Source of the DNA: CAVQRB01 sp963715055
GTDB taxonomy: Bacteria > Pseudomonadota > Alphaproteobacteria > Rhodobacterales > Rhodobacteraceae
Reading direction: 5' to 3'
DNA: 64,000 nucleotides
NCBI GenBank assembly: GCA_963715055.1
Contig: CAVQRB010000002.1
Location: 372,001-436,000 of the forward strand
The position numbers and the translations under genes are program-made. The notes beneath the pieces are model-generated. The model was given only the letters and a program-made list of their open reading frames with translations, was not told where the DNA came from and ran no database searches. Numbering within the stretch: position 1 is the first letter of the stretch; every line of letters begins with the position of its first letter. Below are positions 19,744 through 28,559 of this stretch, in pieces.

Positions 19744-20901
19744 TCAGCCCCGCGCGGGACCCTGACGCGCGCGAAAGAGCATGAGGCAGAGTATGCAGAG
19801 CACCAACAGCAACGCGCCCAGCCCGTAGGTCACTTCCGCCTGCCCCGCCTTGTCCGCCAGAGCGCCTGCGAGTGTCGGGCCGATCATCATGGCGCCATAG
19901 TAGATCGAAAAGAACACGCCCATCCCCAGGGCGCGCTGCGCCGCTGTCAGGACTTCCGAAGGGAGCGCCATGACTGGCCCCGCGGGCAGCCCGAAGATCA
20001 GGCCGAAAACGGCATAGGCAAAGGGGCTCATCCTCGCATCGATGAAAAGGACCGCAGGCAGCATCGCGGCGCAAAGCACGAAACTCAGCAGGATGATCCC
20101 GTCCCTGCGCCCGGTGCGATCCGCCAGATACCCGCCAAGGGGGATGCCCAGACCCAGGCAGAGCATGAACAGGCTGATGGTCGCGCTGGCGGATTGGGCC
20201 GCCGCCCCTTCGTTAGAGAGCAGAACCGGCCCGAAGCTGAAAACCATGGCGAGCGCCGTGTTGTAGAGCGCCCAGATCAGAGCCGCGAGCGAGAGCGACA
20301 CCTTGGGTAATGGAGGCACCGAAGACGCCGCAGGAGCGGTAGCAGCTGTTGCCGATCGGTAGACCAGATTGAAGCAAACGAGGGCCAGCAGGATGAACGT
20401 CCCCACGCCGCTCCAGGCCAGAACGAGCCCCCCTGCCTCGCCGAGCGCCGGCAGCAGGGCCAGTGCCAGCGCGATGCCGAAAGGCCATGAACTGACCAGA
20501 ACCCCCATCGCGGTGGCGATCTCGCGCCCGGCGAACCAGTCGACCAGCATCTTGGTCAGCACCACGTTGACGATCACACCGCCGATGCCCGCAAGGACAC
20601 GACCCGCCAGCAACCAGCCCCAGCCGCCCCCCAGCGCCATGACAAGCAACCCGGCAAACATGACCAGCAGGCTGGCCGCCACGATCCGCTTGTCACCGAA
20701 ACGTGCGGCGAGCCCGCCACCGGCGAGCGCAATGATGACGCCGGGTCCAAGGTAAAGACCGACCAGCAGACCGATATCCACCAGCGTGGCGGAGTATCCC
20801 GCGATGAGGAGAGGCGAGAGCGCCGCGACCGACTGGAACTGGAAGGCCATGGCGGTGCGCGCCAGGAACAGGACCGAGAGGATCGACCAGCGGCTAGTCA
20901 T
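19744..20901 (-). CDS. Major facilitator superfamily transporter
   Basis: A 385-residue protein with about 12 hydrophobic segments and the MFS loop motif ARFGDKRIVAAS between helices 2 and 3, mirrored by GYLADRTGRRDG in the second half. The start at 20901 follows GGAAGC; the open frame extends to 21042 without family similarity. It resembles the CynX/NimT-type or sugar-efflux MFS branches but the substrate cannot be called. Confidence 0.85.
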   Translation of the reverse strand: MTSRWSILSVLFLARTAMAFQFQSVAALSPLLIAGYSATLVDIGLLVGLYLGPGVIIALAGGGLAARFGDKRIVAASLLVMFAGLLVMALGGGWGWLLAGRVLAGIGGVIVNVVLTKMLVDWFAGREIATAMGVLVSSWPFGIALALALLPALGEAGGLVLAWSGVGTFILLALVCFNLVYRSATAATAPAASSVPPLPKVSLSLAALIWALYNTALAMVFSFGPVLLSNEGAAAQSASATISLFMLCLGLGIPLGGYLADRTGRRDGIILLSFVLCAAMLPAVLFIDARMSPFAYAVFGLIFGLPAGPVMALPSEVLTAAQRALGMGVFFSIYYGAMMIGPTLAGALADKAGQAEVTYGLGALLLVLCILCLMLFRARQGPARG

Positions 20902-21023
20902 GCAAAGCTTCCAAACATCTGACCAAATTAGAAAAATCGACGCTTCAGGTTGCACCGTTTTCTCGGCAAGGCAAGTCCGGAACAGGCATCGGACTGTGAA
21001 AGCTCGGAGCTGTGAAGCAAGAA

Positions 21024-21058
21024 AGCCGCCCACCCCTCCCAAGGTGGACGGCTCTTTT
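21024..21058 (-). terminator. Terminator of the decarboxylase gene
   Basis: An 11-bp stem with one mismatch (AGCCGCCCACC at 21024-21034, GGTGGACGGCT at 21043-21053). On the minus strand it is followed by TTTCTTGCTT; on the plus strand by CTTTTT, so it may act both ways. It lies just past the decarboxylase stop. Confidence 0.75.
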
Positions 21059-21075
21059 TCCGCGCGATGTGCGTT

Positions 21076-22248
21076 TCAGAGAACGATCACATCAAGCGGC
21101 GGAAACCCGTTGAACCCGACCGATGCGTAGGTTGACGTATAGGCCCCGCAGTTGCGAATCACAATCCGGTCGCCATCGCGCAAAGCCAGTGGCAATTGCA
21201 GCGGACGTTTCTCGTAAAGGATGTCGGCACTGTCGCAGGACGGTCCGGCCACGACGCATGGTCCGGTCGGCCCGCCGTCATGCCGGGTGACGAACTGATA
21301 GCGGATCGCCTCGCCTTCGGTTTCCGCCAGACCGGAGAAACGCCCGATGTCGAGATAGACCCAGCGGTGCAGGTCATCCGGCGACTTCTTCGATACCAGC
21401 ATGACCTCGGCGACGATATGCCCGGCCTCGGCCACGAGCCCGCGACCGGGCTCCGCCATCACCTGCGCGACATCGCCGAAACGCGTCGAAACAGCTGCCA
21501 TCACCGCCGCGGCATAGGCGCGGGGCGCCTGAACGGTCTGACCGTAGAAGGCCGGAAAGCCGCCGCCGATGTTGAGCAGCTGGAGATCGTGGCCGGCGTC
21601 CCGGGCGGCGTGCCAAAGCGGTGCGACCTGATCGAGAACAGGGGTCCAGAAGGAGGCTTCGCGGGTTTGCGAGCCGACGTGAAAGGAGAGGCCGACAGGG
21701 CGCAGCCCGACAGCCACGGCATGATCCAGCAAGGCTGGCAGCATCGCGGACGAACAGCCGAACTTGCGGCTGAGCGGCCAGTCTGCCCGCGCGTTATCGA
21801 CGATCAGCCGGATATAGACGCGCGCACCGGGCGCGTGCTGCGCGATCTTGTCAAGCTCGGCCTCCGAATCGGCGGCGAAGAGCCTGATCCCGGCGGCATG
21901 AGCAAAGGCGATGTCGGACGCGCGCTTGATCGTGTTTCCGAAAGATATGAGGTCCGGCGATGCCCCTTCGTTGAGGCAAAGCTCGATCTCCTGGCGCGAG
22001 GCCGCATCGAAGCCGGAGCCACGCTCCACCAGCAGACGGATAAGTTCGGGCGCGGGGTTCGCCTTGACTGCGTAATGGATATGCGCATCGCCGAGACCAG
22101 ACTTCAGTGCATCGTATTGCGCACCGACCCGATCGCGGCTGATCACCAGGGTCGGCCGGTCGAAGACATTGGCGGCGATATAGGCCGCTGCGGGATCGTA
22201 AAAGATGGAAGTGCGGGCGCGCGATGCGCCGCGAGTTGTAGCGTTCAT
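21076..22248 (-). CDS. Ornithine/lysine decarboxylase, PLP fold III
   Basis: Decarboxylates ornithine (or lysine) to putrescine (or cadaverine) in polyamine synthesis. The 390-residue protein is of the eukaryote-like alanine-racemase fold: PLP lysine K62 in HYAVKANP, phosphate-binding GGGFPAFY, AEPGRGLVAEAG, and catalytic cysteine motif GPSCDSAD near the C-terminus. The ATG at 22248 is chosen because GGAG lies six bases upstream; in-frame ATG 22254 and TTG 22260 are less well placed. A structured leader precedes it (22255-22400), matching the position of the alphaproteobacterial speF RNA motif. Preference between ornithine and lysine cannot be read from sequence here. Confidence 0.9.
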   Translation of the reverse strand: MNATTRGASRARTSIFYDPAAAYIAANVFDRPTLVISRDRVGAQYDALKSGLGDAHIHYAVKANPAPELIRLLVERGSGFDAASRQEIELCLNEGASPDLISFGNTIKRASDIAFAHAAGIRLFAADSEAELDKIAQHAPGARVYIRLIVDNARADWPLSRKFGCSSAMLPALLDHAVAVGLRPVGLSFHVGSQTREASFWTPVLDQVAPLWHAARDAGHDLQLLNIGGGFPAFYGQTVQAPRAYAAAVMAAVSTRFGDVAQVMAEPGRGLVAEAGHIVAEVMLVSKKSPDDLHRWVYLDIGRFSGLAETEGEAIRYQFVTRHDGGPTGPCVVAGPSCDSADILYEKRPLQLPLALRDGDRIVIRNCGAYTSTYASVGFNGFPPLDVIVL

Positions 22249-22254
22249 GGTCAT

Positions 22255-22400
22255 CTCCAAAGAGCAGGTGGGGTGGTCTTCCCCAAAAGTCGTTTCAAGA
22301 GACGTTACCGTCGCTACATAAACGCAGGCCAGAAGGGTTCCAACTGACCGGCCAGAGGCGCGTGCCGTGACGTCTGTGGATCGCTTTTTACGGCACGCCC
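22255..22400 (-). promoter_or_regulatory. Structured 5' leader of the decarboxylase, candidate speF RNA motif
   Basis: About 200 bp of non-coding sequence precede the decarboxylase. Read on the minus strand it holds a 9-bp perfect stem (GCGTGCCGT 22398-22390 with ACGGCACGC 22368-22360), a short stem GACG-GTAA-CGTC with a GNRA loop (22312-22301), and TGGGG-7 nt-CCCCA (22285-22269) just before the ribosome site. A conserved speF leader motif is known upstream of ornithine decarboxylase genes in alphaproteobacteria; position fits, but I matched the stems by eye and not against the consensus. Confidence 0.5.
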
Positions 22401-22465
22401 GGTTTCAATCAAGTAAAAAATTCGCCGTCACGTGAAAAAAATTTTCGCTGATTAATCCTGCAACA

Positions 22466-23614
22466 TCATCGCGATCCGTCGTCATCCTCCCAGTCCGCGC
22501 CGATGGGGTCGCGGGCCCGCGCCTGTTCGGCGCGGATCATCTCCCTGACTTCCGCGCGCTCTTCCTGCGGGGCGTCGTCGATCTCCTCATGACCCGCCTG
22601 CCCGTTCGCCAGGAGCAGACTGAAAAGGATCGGGAAATGATCGGACCCGATATGCGGCAACCGGCGCATCGAGAGCAGCCGAAACCGAGGCCCATGAAAG
22701 AGATGGTCGAGCGGCCATCGCAGAAACGGCACCGAGGCGTGGAAAGTGTTGTAGAACCCCCGCCCGACCCTAGGATCAAGCAGACCGGAGAGCCGTTGAA
22801 ACCGCCTTGTGGTGCTGGACCAGGCCACATCGTTGAGATCCCCGGTGACGATCACGGGCAGCGTCGCCGTCGAGACCTCCAGCCCCACGAGGGCAATCTC
22901 GCTGTCGCGCCCGATTGTGTCGTGATGCACGACGGGCGGTTCAGGATGCACACCGAAGAGCAGCACGTCATCCCCGCTGGCGAGCGTCAGCGTGACCCGG
23001 AGCGAGGGAACATCCTCGGTCACAAGCTCCCTGACGCGGGCGTCCCGAACCGGCAGGCGCGACAGAAGGCACAGCCCGTAGGTATTGTCCTGCGGCCTCA
23101 GGATCCGATGCGGAAAACGTCTGGCATGCGCTACCTCCAGCGCATCGCACCAGCCGCCATCGACCTCGAGCGCCAGCACCACATCCGGTTCGTTCTCGTC
23201 GATCAGGCGGATCAGGCGATCATGGTCCCGGTTGGACTGCTTGACGTTCACCGACAGCACGGACAGCCGCCTTGCGGCATCGATGGGCCCTGGCGCGGAT
23301 TTCGACTGCTTGCGCCAGAGCGGCGTGAATTTCAGAACGATGGCGAGATTGATCGCCACGGCCATGGCCAGCAGCAGGATGGCACCATGGGCCTGCGCCA
23401 GTGCCACGCCCGCAAGCAGGACCGACAGCGCGAGGATCTGCAGGCGCAGGAAGTCCATTGCCTGCACGACACCATGCGGAATTCTGGAAAATGGCAAGAG
23501 CGTCGCGCTCAGCAGGAAACCGGCGAGACACCAGATCAGGATGGAAATCGGAGGCTCCTTTCGATGCGGGCGCCCCGGTAACGTGCCAGCGCCGGAACGG
23601 TTCCGCCGCAGCAT
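22466..23614 (-). CDS. Membrane-anchored endonuclease/exonuclease/phosphatase-family protein
   Basis: A 382-residue protein with two or three N-terminal hydrophobic segments (about 24-95), then an EEP-superfamily domain: SVNVKQSNRDHDRLIRLIDE, ALEVDGGW, TGDLNDVAWSSTTRRF and a C-terminal IGSDHFPILFSL with the catalytic D-H pair. Such proteins resemble VanX-like or sphingomyelinase-like phosphodiesterases, but the substrate is unknown. The start at 23614 has no strong ribosome site and overlaps the terminator of the next gene upstream. The C-terminus is acidic (ADWEDDDGSR). Confidence 0.8.
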   Translation of the reverse strand: MLRRNRSGAGTLPGRPHRKEPPISILIWCLAGFLLSATLLPFSRIPHGVVQAMDFLRLQILALSVLLAGVALAQAHGAILLLAMAVAINLAIVLKFTPLWRKQSKSAPGPIDAARRLSVLSVNVKQSNRDHDRLIRLIDENEPDVVLALEVDGGWCDALEVAHARRFPHRILRPQDNTYGLCLLSRLPVRDARVRELVTEDVPSLRVTLTLASGDDVLLFGVHPEPPVVHHDTIGRDSEIALVGLEVSTATLPVIVTGDLNDVAWSSTTRRFQRLSGLLDPRVGRGFYNTFHASVPFLRWPLDHLFHGPRFRLLSMRRLPHIGSDHFPILFSLLLANGQAGHEEIDDAPQEERAEVREMIRAEQARARDPIGADWEDDDGSR

Positions 23615-23628
23615 GTCGCCATCCCCGA

Positions 23629-23661
23629 CAAAAAGAAACCCGGCACATCGCTGTACCGGGT
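23629..23661 (-). terminator. Rho-independent terminator after trcR
   Basis: A 6-bp stem ACCCGG / CCGGGT (23656-23661 with 23638-23643) with a 12-nt loop, followed on the minus strand by TTTCTTTTTG. It lies 24 bp past the trcR stop. Confidence 0.8.
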
Positions 23662-23685
23662 CATGGATCCTGCGCTCGGCGGGGA

Positions 23686-24465
23686 TCAGCGACGCGGGTC
23701 GTCGTCATCCTCGTCATCGTCGTCGTCATGAGCGCCATCGGGCAGGTTGAAGAAACTGTCGGCGTCCGAGAAATCTCCGGCGCGCGCATCCTCTTCCTCA
23801 ACCACCGGTTTGCCGGACAAGGTGAAGGTTTCCAGCCCTTCGATCGCAGTGGGGATCTTCGGTTCGGTCTCCATGCCGAGGCTCTGTTCGGTGCTCACGA
23901 GCTTGCGGCGCTCGTCGTCGCTCATCACCGGGGCATCGGCGGCTTTCTTGGCGGCGGCCTTCTGCACGATCGCATCCAGTTCCGACTGCTTGCACAGCCC
24001 AAGGGCGACCGGATCGATCGGCTGGATGTTCTGGATGTTCCAGTGGGTCCGCTCGCGGATCGCCTGAATGGTCGGTTTGGTCGTGCCGACGAGCTTGCCG
24101 ATCTGCCCGTCGCTCAGCTCAGGATGGAATTTGACCAGCCAGAGGATCGAGGCCGGACGGTCCTGACGCTTGGAGAGCGGCGTGTAGCGCGGACCGCGGC
24201 GTTTTTCCTCGCCCTGCGCCGCCGCGTTGAACTTCAGCTTGAGCTGGTGCAGCGGGTTGGCTTGCGCGGCGTCGATCTCTTCCTGCGTCAACTGGTTGTT
24301 GGAGATCGGATCGAAACCCTTCACGCCCTGGGCCACGTCGCCATCGGCGATTCCCTGCACTTCCAGTTCGTGCATTCCTACGAAATCGGCAATCTGCCTG
24401 AAGCTGATTGTCGTGTTGTCCACCAGCCAGACGGCGGTGGCGCGGGCCATGATCGGTTTTGCCAT
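23686..24465 (-). CDS. trcR: Cell-cycle transcriptional regulator TrcR (DUF1013)
   Basis: A 259-residue DUF1013 protein, conserved in alphaproteobacteria; the Caulobacter homologue is a transcription factor tied to the cell cycle. Two helix-turn-helix-like segments are visible: ISFRQIADFVGMHELEVQGIADG near the N-terminus and LSDGQIGKLVGTTKPTIQAIRER in the middle. The C-terminus ends in a run of aspartates (HDDDDDEDDDDPRR). The start follows AGGAG with good spacing, and a terminator follows the stop. Confidence 0.9.
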   Translation of the reverse strand: MAKPIMARATAVWLVDNTTISFRQIADFVGMHELEVQGIADGDVAQGVKGFDPISNNQLTQEEIDAAQANPLHQLKLKFNAAAQGEEKRRGPRYTPLSKRQDRPASILWLVKFHPELSDGQIGKLVGTTKPTIQAIRERTHWNIQNIQPIDPVALGLCKQSELDAIVQKAAAKKAADAPVMSDDERRKLVSTEQSLGMETEPKIPTAIEGLETFTLSGKPVVEEEDARAGDFSDADSFFNLPDGAHDDDDDEDDDDPRR

Positions 24466-24601
24466 GTCGAACTCCTGTCAAACTCTCTTTCCCCACGTCT
24501 TCCCCGGCGCCTTGAAGGGCGGTTCCGGGGGCCGGAACAGTTTCCAATGTAGGGGAACTTGTGGTGTATATAGGCACAGAGCGGGAATAAGGAAAGACCC
24601 A

Positions 24602-25234
24602 ATGCGCGCAGCCCTGATCTGGCTCCTGACCGCCCTGCCGCTCGCGGCGGAAGGCGAGCGCGCGGGGGAGTTCGATTATTTCGTGCTCGCGTTGAGCTGG
24701 TCGCCCAACTGGTGTGCGCTTGAAGGCGATGCGCGCCGGTCGCCGCAATGCGACGCCGCCGAGGACCACGGCTGGATCCTGCACGGGCTCTGGCCGCAGT
24801 TCGAGCGCGGCTATCCTTCCTATTGCAAGTCCGCGGAACGGCCACCCTCACGAGGCATGACGGCGCAGATGGCGGACATCATGGGCACCGGCGGGCTGGC
24901 CTGGCATCAGTGGAAGAAACACGGGACCTGCACCGCGTACTCGGCGGAGAAGTATTACAGCCTGTCCCGTGAGGCCTATAGCCGGATCACGCGCCCCGAG
25001 GTGTTCCGCAAGCTCCAGAAGACAGTACGCCTGCCCGCCGCCGTGGTGGAGGAAGCCTTTTTGCACGACAACCCCGGGCTCGCGCCGCAGATGATCACCA
25101 TCACATGCAAGCAAGGCCATATACAGGAAGCGCGGATCTGCCTGGCGAAAGACACCTTAAAGCCCCGAGCTTGCGGAGCGGATGTCCTTAAGGATTGCAC
25201 CGCGAAAGACGCGCTCTTCACGCCGATCCGCTGA
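24602..25234 (+). CDS. Ribonuclease T2 family protein, secreted
   Basis: Acid endoribonuclease of the T2 family, likely periplasmic or secreted and used for RNA scavenging. A short hydrophobic N-terminus (ALIWLLTALPLAAEG) acts as a signal peptide. CAS I is ILHGLWPQ with H61; CAS II is WHQWKKHGTC (101-110) with H107, so all catalytic residues are present. Cysteines C38, C50, C75 and C110 could form family disulfides. The start follows AAGGAAAG; the open frame upstream (from 24227) is antisense to trcR. Length 210 residues, normal for bacterial RNase T2. Confidence 0.92.
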   Translation: MRAALIWLLTALPLAAEGERAGEFDYFVLALSWSPNWCALEGDARRSPQCDAAEDHGWILHGLWPQFERGYPSYCKSAERPPSRGMTAQMADIMGTGGLAWHQWKKHGTCTAYSAEKYYSLSREAYSRITRPEVFRKLQKTVRLPAAVVEEAFLHDNPGLAPQMITITCKQGHIQEARICLAKDTLKPRACGADVLKDCTAKDALFTPIR

Positions 25235-25261
25235 CCGGGCGCCGCTTTTCGCAACGCCCGG
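25235..25261. terminator. Hairpin between convergent genes
   Basis: CCGGGCG / CGCCCGG, 7-bp perfect stem with a 13-nt loop, starting right after the RNase T2 stop and ending before the quinone oxidoreductase stop. There is no U-tract, so it may serve as a bidirectional weak terminator. Confidence 0.45.
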
Positions 25262-25268
25262 CCTGGCG

Positions 25269-26243
25269 TCAGACTTCGAGAATGGTGCTGCCGGTGGTCT
25301 TGCGCGCTTCGAGCGCCCGATGCGCCTCGGCGACCTGCGCCAGCGGGAAACGCTGGTCGATGCGGATCTTGACGTCACCCGCCAACACCTTGTCGAAGAG
25401 ATGCCGGGCCATCGCCTGACAGGTCGCGTGATCTCCGATATGGGTGAAGAGCGTGGGCCGGGTGATCTTGAGCGAGCCTTTCTTGGCCAAAAGGTCTACG
25501 GAAAACGGCGGCACCGAGCCCGATGCCGCGCCAAAGGAAATCATCATCCCCAATGGCTTGAGCGAGTCGAGCGAGCCGTCGAAGGTATCGGCACCCACCG
25601 CATCCATTACCACATCGACACCCTTGCCGCCTGTCAATTCCCTGACCCGAGCGGCGAAATCCTCGGTGCGATAGTTGATGCAGTGGTGCGCCCCATGCGC
25701 GAGCGCCAGCTTGCATTTCTCCTCGGAGCCAGCGGTGCCGATCAGCGTGATGCCTTCGGAGCGCGCCCATTGGCAGGCGATGAGCCCGACGCCACCGGCA
25801 GCGGCATGAAAGAGCACCGTGTCGCCCTTCTTCAAGGGCGTGGTGCGGTGGAAAAGATACTCGACGGTCAGGCCCTTCAGCATCATCGCCGCACCTTCCT
25901 CGAAGGAAATCCCCTCGGGCAGCGGACAGACCTGCGCCGCAGGCATTACCCGCGCCTCCGTGTAGGCGCCGGGAGGGGTGGCGGCATAGGCAGCACGATC
26001 ACCGACCTTGAGATGCGCAACACCCTCGCCTACCGCCTCGATCACGCCGGCGGCTTCCATGCCGAGCGCCTGCGGGAAGCTCAGCGGATACTTCCCCGTC
26101 CGCTGGTAGACGTCGATGAAGTTCAGGCCACAGGCCTTGTGTGCGATCCTGATCTCGCCCGGCCCCGGTTCGCCCACCGGCTTGTCGACCAGTTTGAATT
26201 CCTCCGGACCGCCGGCCTTTTCGATGATGAGGGTTTTTGCCAT
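25269..26243 (-). CDS. NADPH:quinone oxidoreductase (zeta-crystallin-like)
   Basis: Zinc-free medium-chain dehydrogenase/reductase, 324 residues, reducing quinones with NADPH. Motifs: N-terminal GroES-like part with GLNFIDVYQRTGKY, nucleotide-binding HAAAGGVGLIACQWA, and GADTFDGSLDSLKPLGMMISFG. The GroES-like part lacks the zinc-binding cysteines of alcohol dehydrogenases. It follows a second quinone oxidoreductase and COQ9 on the same strand, so the three may form one unit related to quinone metabolism. Confidence 0.9.
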   Translation of the reverse strand: MAKTLIIEKAGGPEEFKLVDKPVGEPGPGEIRIAHKACGLNFIDVYQRTGKYPLSFPQALGMEAAGVIEAVGEGVAHLKVGDRAAYAATPPGAYTEARVMPAAQVCPLPEGISFEEGAAMMLKGLTVEYLFHRTTPLKKGDTVLFHAAAGGVGLIACQWARSEGITLIGTAGSEEKCKLALAHGAHHCINYRTEDFAARVRELTGGKGVDVVMDAVGADTFDGSLDSLKPLGMMISFGAASGSVPPFSVDLLAKKGSLKITRPTLFTHIGDHATCQAMARHLFDKVLAGDVKIRIDQRFPLAQVAEAHRALEARKTTGSTILEV

Positions 26244-26310
26244 GACTCTGGTTCCTTGTATTTCTGGTGGCCCGAAAGCACGTTAACGAGATAGCGCGCC
26301 GTTCGAAAAG

Positions 26311-27294
26311 TCAGCCGACCTTCAGAACGATCTTTCCGATATGGTCCGACGTTTCCATCCGCGCATGCGCGTCGCTTGCATGCTCGAGCGCGAACTCCTG
26401 GTCCATCACCGGCGCGATCTTGCCCGCGGAGAGGAGCGGCCAGACCGCCTCCGCAAGATCCTGCGCGATCCGCGCCTTGGCAAGATCACTTTGCGGGCGC
26501 AGGGTGCTGCCGGTCATCGTCAGGCGCCGGGTCATCAGCGTGGTGAAATTCACCTCCACCTTCGGACCGCCAAGAAAGGCGATCTGCACCAGCCGTCCAT
26601 CCTCCGCAAGGGCTTTGAGATTGCGGGGGATATAGTCGCCGCCCACCATGTCGAGGATGACATCCGCACCACCTTCGGCCACGAGCTTTTCAACGAAATC
26701 GTCGGTCTTGTAGTTGATCGCCATTTCCGCGCCGAGGGCGACGCAGGCTGCGCATTTTTCGGCCGAGCCCGCCGTGGCGAAGACCCGCGCGCCAAAGGCC
26801 CGCGCCAGCTGGATCGCCGTCGTGCCGATGCCCGAGGATCCGCCGTGCACGAGAAACCGCTCGCCAGCCTGGAGGCGACCACGTCCGAAGACATTGGACC
26901 AGACGGTGAAGAAGGTCTCCGGCAGGCAGGCGGCTTCCTTGAGGCTGAGGCCCTCGGGCACAGCCAGGCAATGCGCAGCCGGGGTCGCCACATATTCCGC
27001 GTAGCCGCCGCCCGGCAGCAGGGCGCAGACCTGATCGCCCACCGCGACGCCTGCTACGCCGGCGCCGACGCGAACGACCTCGCCTGCGGCTTCCAGCCCC
27101 GGCAAGTCACTCGCTGTCGGTGGCGGGGCATAGCGACCGGCACGCTGCAGGGCGTCCGGACGGTTCACGCCGGCGTAGGCGACCTTGATCACAACTTGCC
27201 CGTAGGTGGCCAAGGGCATCGGTCGTTCGACGATCTTCAGAACCTCCGGGCCGCCGGGTTCGGTGATTTCCACCGCGCGCATCATCTCGGTCAT
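26311..27294 (-). CDS. PIG3-family NAD(P)H quinone oxidoreductase
   Basis: A 327-residue MDR-family quinone reductase of the TP53I3/PIG3 branch: MRAVEITEPGGPEVLKIVER at the N-terminus, AGVNRPDALQRAGRYAPPP, nucleotide-binding VHGGSSGIGTTAIQLARAFG, and C-terminal ALEHASDAHARMETSDHIGK. The start at 27294 has AGGGACAGG upstream; the frame is open to 27351. It is only 63 bp downstream of COQ9 on the same strand. Confidence 0.9.
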   Translation of the reverse strand: MTEMMRAVEITEPGGPEVLKIVERPMPLATYGQVVIKVAYAGVNRPDALQRAGRYAPPPTASDLPGLEAAGEVVRVGAGVAGVAVGDQVCALLPGGGYAEYVATPAAHCLAVPEGLSLKEAACLPETFFTVWSNVFGRGRLQAGERFLVHGGSSGIGTTAIQLARAFGARVFATAGSAEKCAACVALGAEMAINYKTDDFVEKLVAEGGADVILDMVGGDYIPRNLKALAEDGRLVQIAFLGGPKVEVNFTTLMTRRLTMTGSTLRPQSDLAKARIAQDLAEAVWPLLSAGKIAPVMDQEFALEHASDAHARMETSDHIGKIVLKVG

Positions 27295-27357
27295 GGACCT
27301 GTCCCTGTACTGTTGAGACGCTACATTCGCGCAAACGCGAAACAGGCGCAATCGGGC

Positions 27358-28059
27358 TTACTTGCGGGGTGCTGTCCAGCTGCCGGGGAAATCCATCTTT
27401 GGCATACGCGTAGGCGCCTTGACCTTGCCCATCAGCCAGTTCGGGCCGGCCAGAACGCGGCTCAGCACCGGGCTCTGGCGCACACGGGCCTTGATCTTCT
27501 CGATCTGCATCACCTCGTCGATCCGCCGGTCAAGAAAAGCCCAGGTCGCCATATGGCCGGGGCTGTCATCGCCCAGCCAGTAGAGCACAGTCGCCGAATA
27601 GACACCGCTCAGCGTGGCGCGCTTGGTGTACCAGTTGATATCGTCTGAGCTATCACCGAGCACTTCCCATATGTCATCGGCCGTGCCCCAGACCAACCTT
27701 GCGCCTTCGACAGCGTGGATGGGCAGGGCGAAAAGCGTGGCGCCCCGGCGCACGGCCTCCTTGTCGGTGACCGCTTCGAGCCGGAAGCGCACCGCCGCCG
27801 CCACCTTGTCGCGGAACTTCATCTGGGAGAAATCGGCGGCTTTCACGGCGGCAACCATCGCCGCATCGCCACGCTTGTGGAAGGCCACGGCAAGATCGAG
27901 CGCGCCGCGCGGGCACACCGCCCGGGCCACGGTTGGGGAGAGCCCGGTATCGCTCACCGCCGCCTTGAAGGTGGCCTCCGACCAGCCGTCGAAAGGGACA
28001 TGCAACAAGGCCGCATCGAGCAATTGCGTTTTCGCGGTCTCATAGGAAACGGTCATCAT
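27358..28059 (-). CDS. COQ9 family ubiquinone biosynthesis accessory protein
   Basis: A 233-residue TetR-like-fold lipid-binding protein; mitochondrial COQ9 presents quinone intermediates to COQ7. The family C-terminal region GDDSPGHMATWAFLDRRIDEVMQIEKIK is clear, and the N-terminus TQLLDAALLHVPFDGWSEATFKAA resembles the first TetR helices. Two adjacent ATGs follow GAGGAG; the first is used. It is divergent from rpsU, an arrangement common in alphaproteobacteria, and leads a run of two quinone oxidoreductases. Confidence 0.9.
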   Translation of the reverse strand: MMTVSYETAKTQLLDAALLHVPFDGWSEATFKAAVSDTGLSPTVARAVCPRGALDLAVAFHKRGDAAMVAAVKAADFSQMKFRDKVAAAVRFRLEAVTDKEAVRRGATLFALPIHAVEGARLVWGTADDIWEVLGDSSDDINWYTKRATLSGVYSATVLYWLGDDSPGHMATWAFLDRRIDEVMQIEKIKARVRQSPVLSRVLAGPNWLMGKVKAPTRMPKMDFPGSWTAPRK

Positions 28060-28170
28060 CGGGCTCCTCGGCGCGGGTTCGTATCAGACTGGACAATATA
28101 GGGCGTCCTTGCTATACGGCCACTTCCTGCAAATCATTGCAACTCAACTTAGAAAGGTGGTGAAAACCAC

Positions 28171-28377
28171 ATGCAGGTAAGTGTTCGCGACAACAATGTC
28201 GATCAGGCGCTCCGCGCTCTGAAAAAGAAGCTGCAGCGTGAGGGTGTCTTCCGCGAGATGAAGCTCAAGCAACATTTCGAGAAGCCGTCCGAGAAAAAAG
28301 CACGCGAGAAAGCCGAAGCGATCCGCCGTGCCCGTAAACTGGCGCGCAAGAAGGCACAACGCGACGGGATGCTCTGA
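28171..28377 (+). CDS. rpsU: 30S ribosomal protein S21
   Basis: A 68-residue basic ribosomal protein that helps mRNA-16S pairing at initiation. MQVSVRDNNVDQALRALKKKL and FREMKLKQHFEKPSEKK are standard S21. GAAAGGTGG lies upstream of the ATG, and a strong terminator follows. Confidence 0.97.
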   Translation: MQVSVRDNNVDQALRALKKKLQREGVFREMKLKQHFEKPSEKKAREKAEAIRRARKLARKKAQRDGML

Positions 28378-28407
28378 GCCTCCCGGCCTCTGGCCTTGAA
28401 GAACATG

Positions 28408-28441
28408 AACCCCCGGGCGGCCTGACCGTGCGGGGGTTTTT
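28408..28441 (+). terminator. Rho-independent terminator of rpsU
   Basis: CCCCCG (28410-28415) pairs with CGGGGG (28431-28436), flanked by AA and followed by five Ts, 33 bp past the rpsU stop. Confidence 0.88.
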
Positions 28442-28559
28442 CATTCGCCCACATCCCGGATGTGGAGGCAGCATCACATGTGTCCGCAGCAACAGACTGG
28501 TCAGCATCGAACGATCTGGCTAACCTGCGGAGGCGGAAATTCAAAAGCCGGAGGCGTGT

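Noticed and set aside
24227..24601. Long N-terminal extension of RNase T2
   Set aside because: The extension is antisense to trcR; a signal peptide and ribosome site at 24602 mark the true start.
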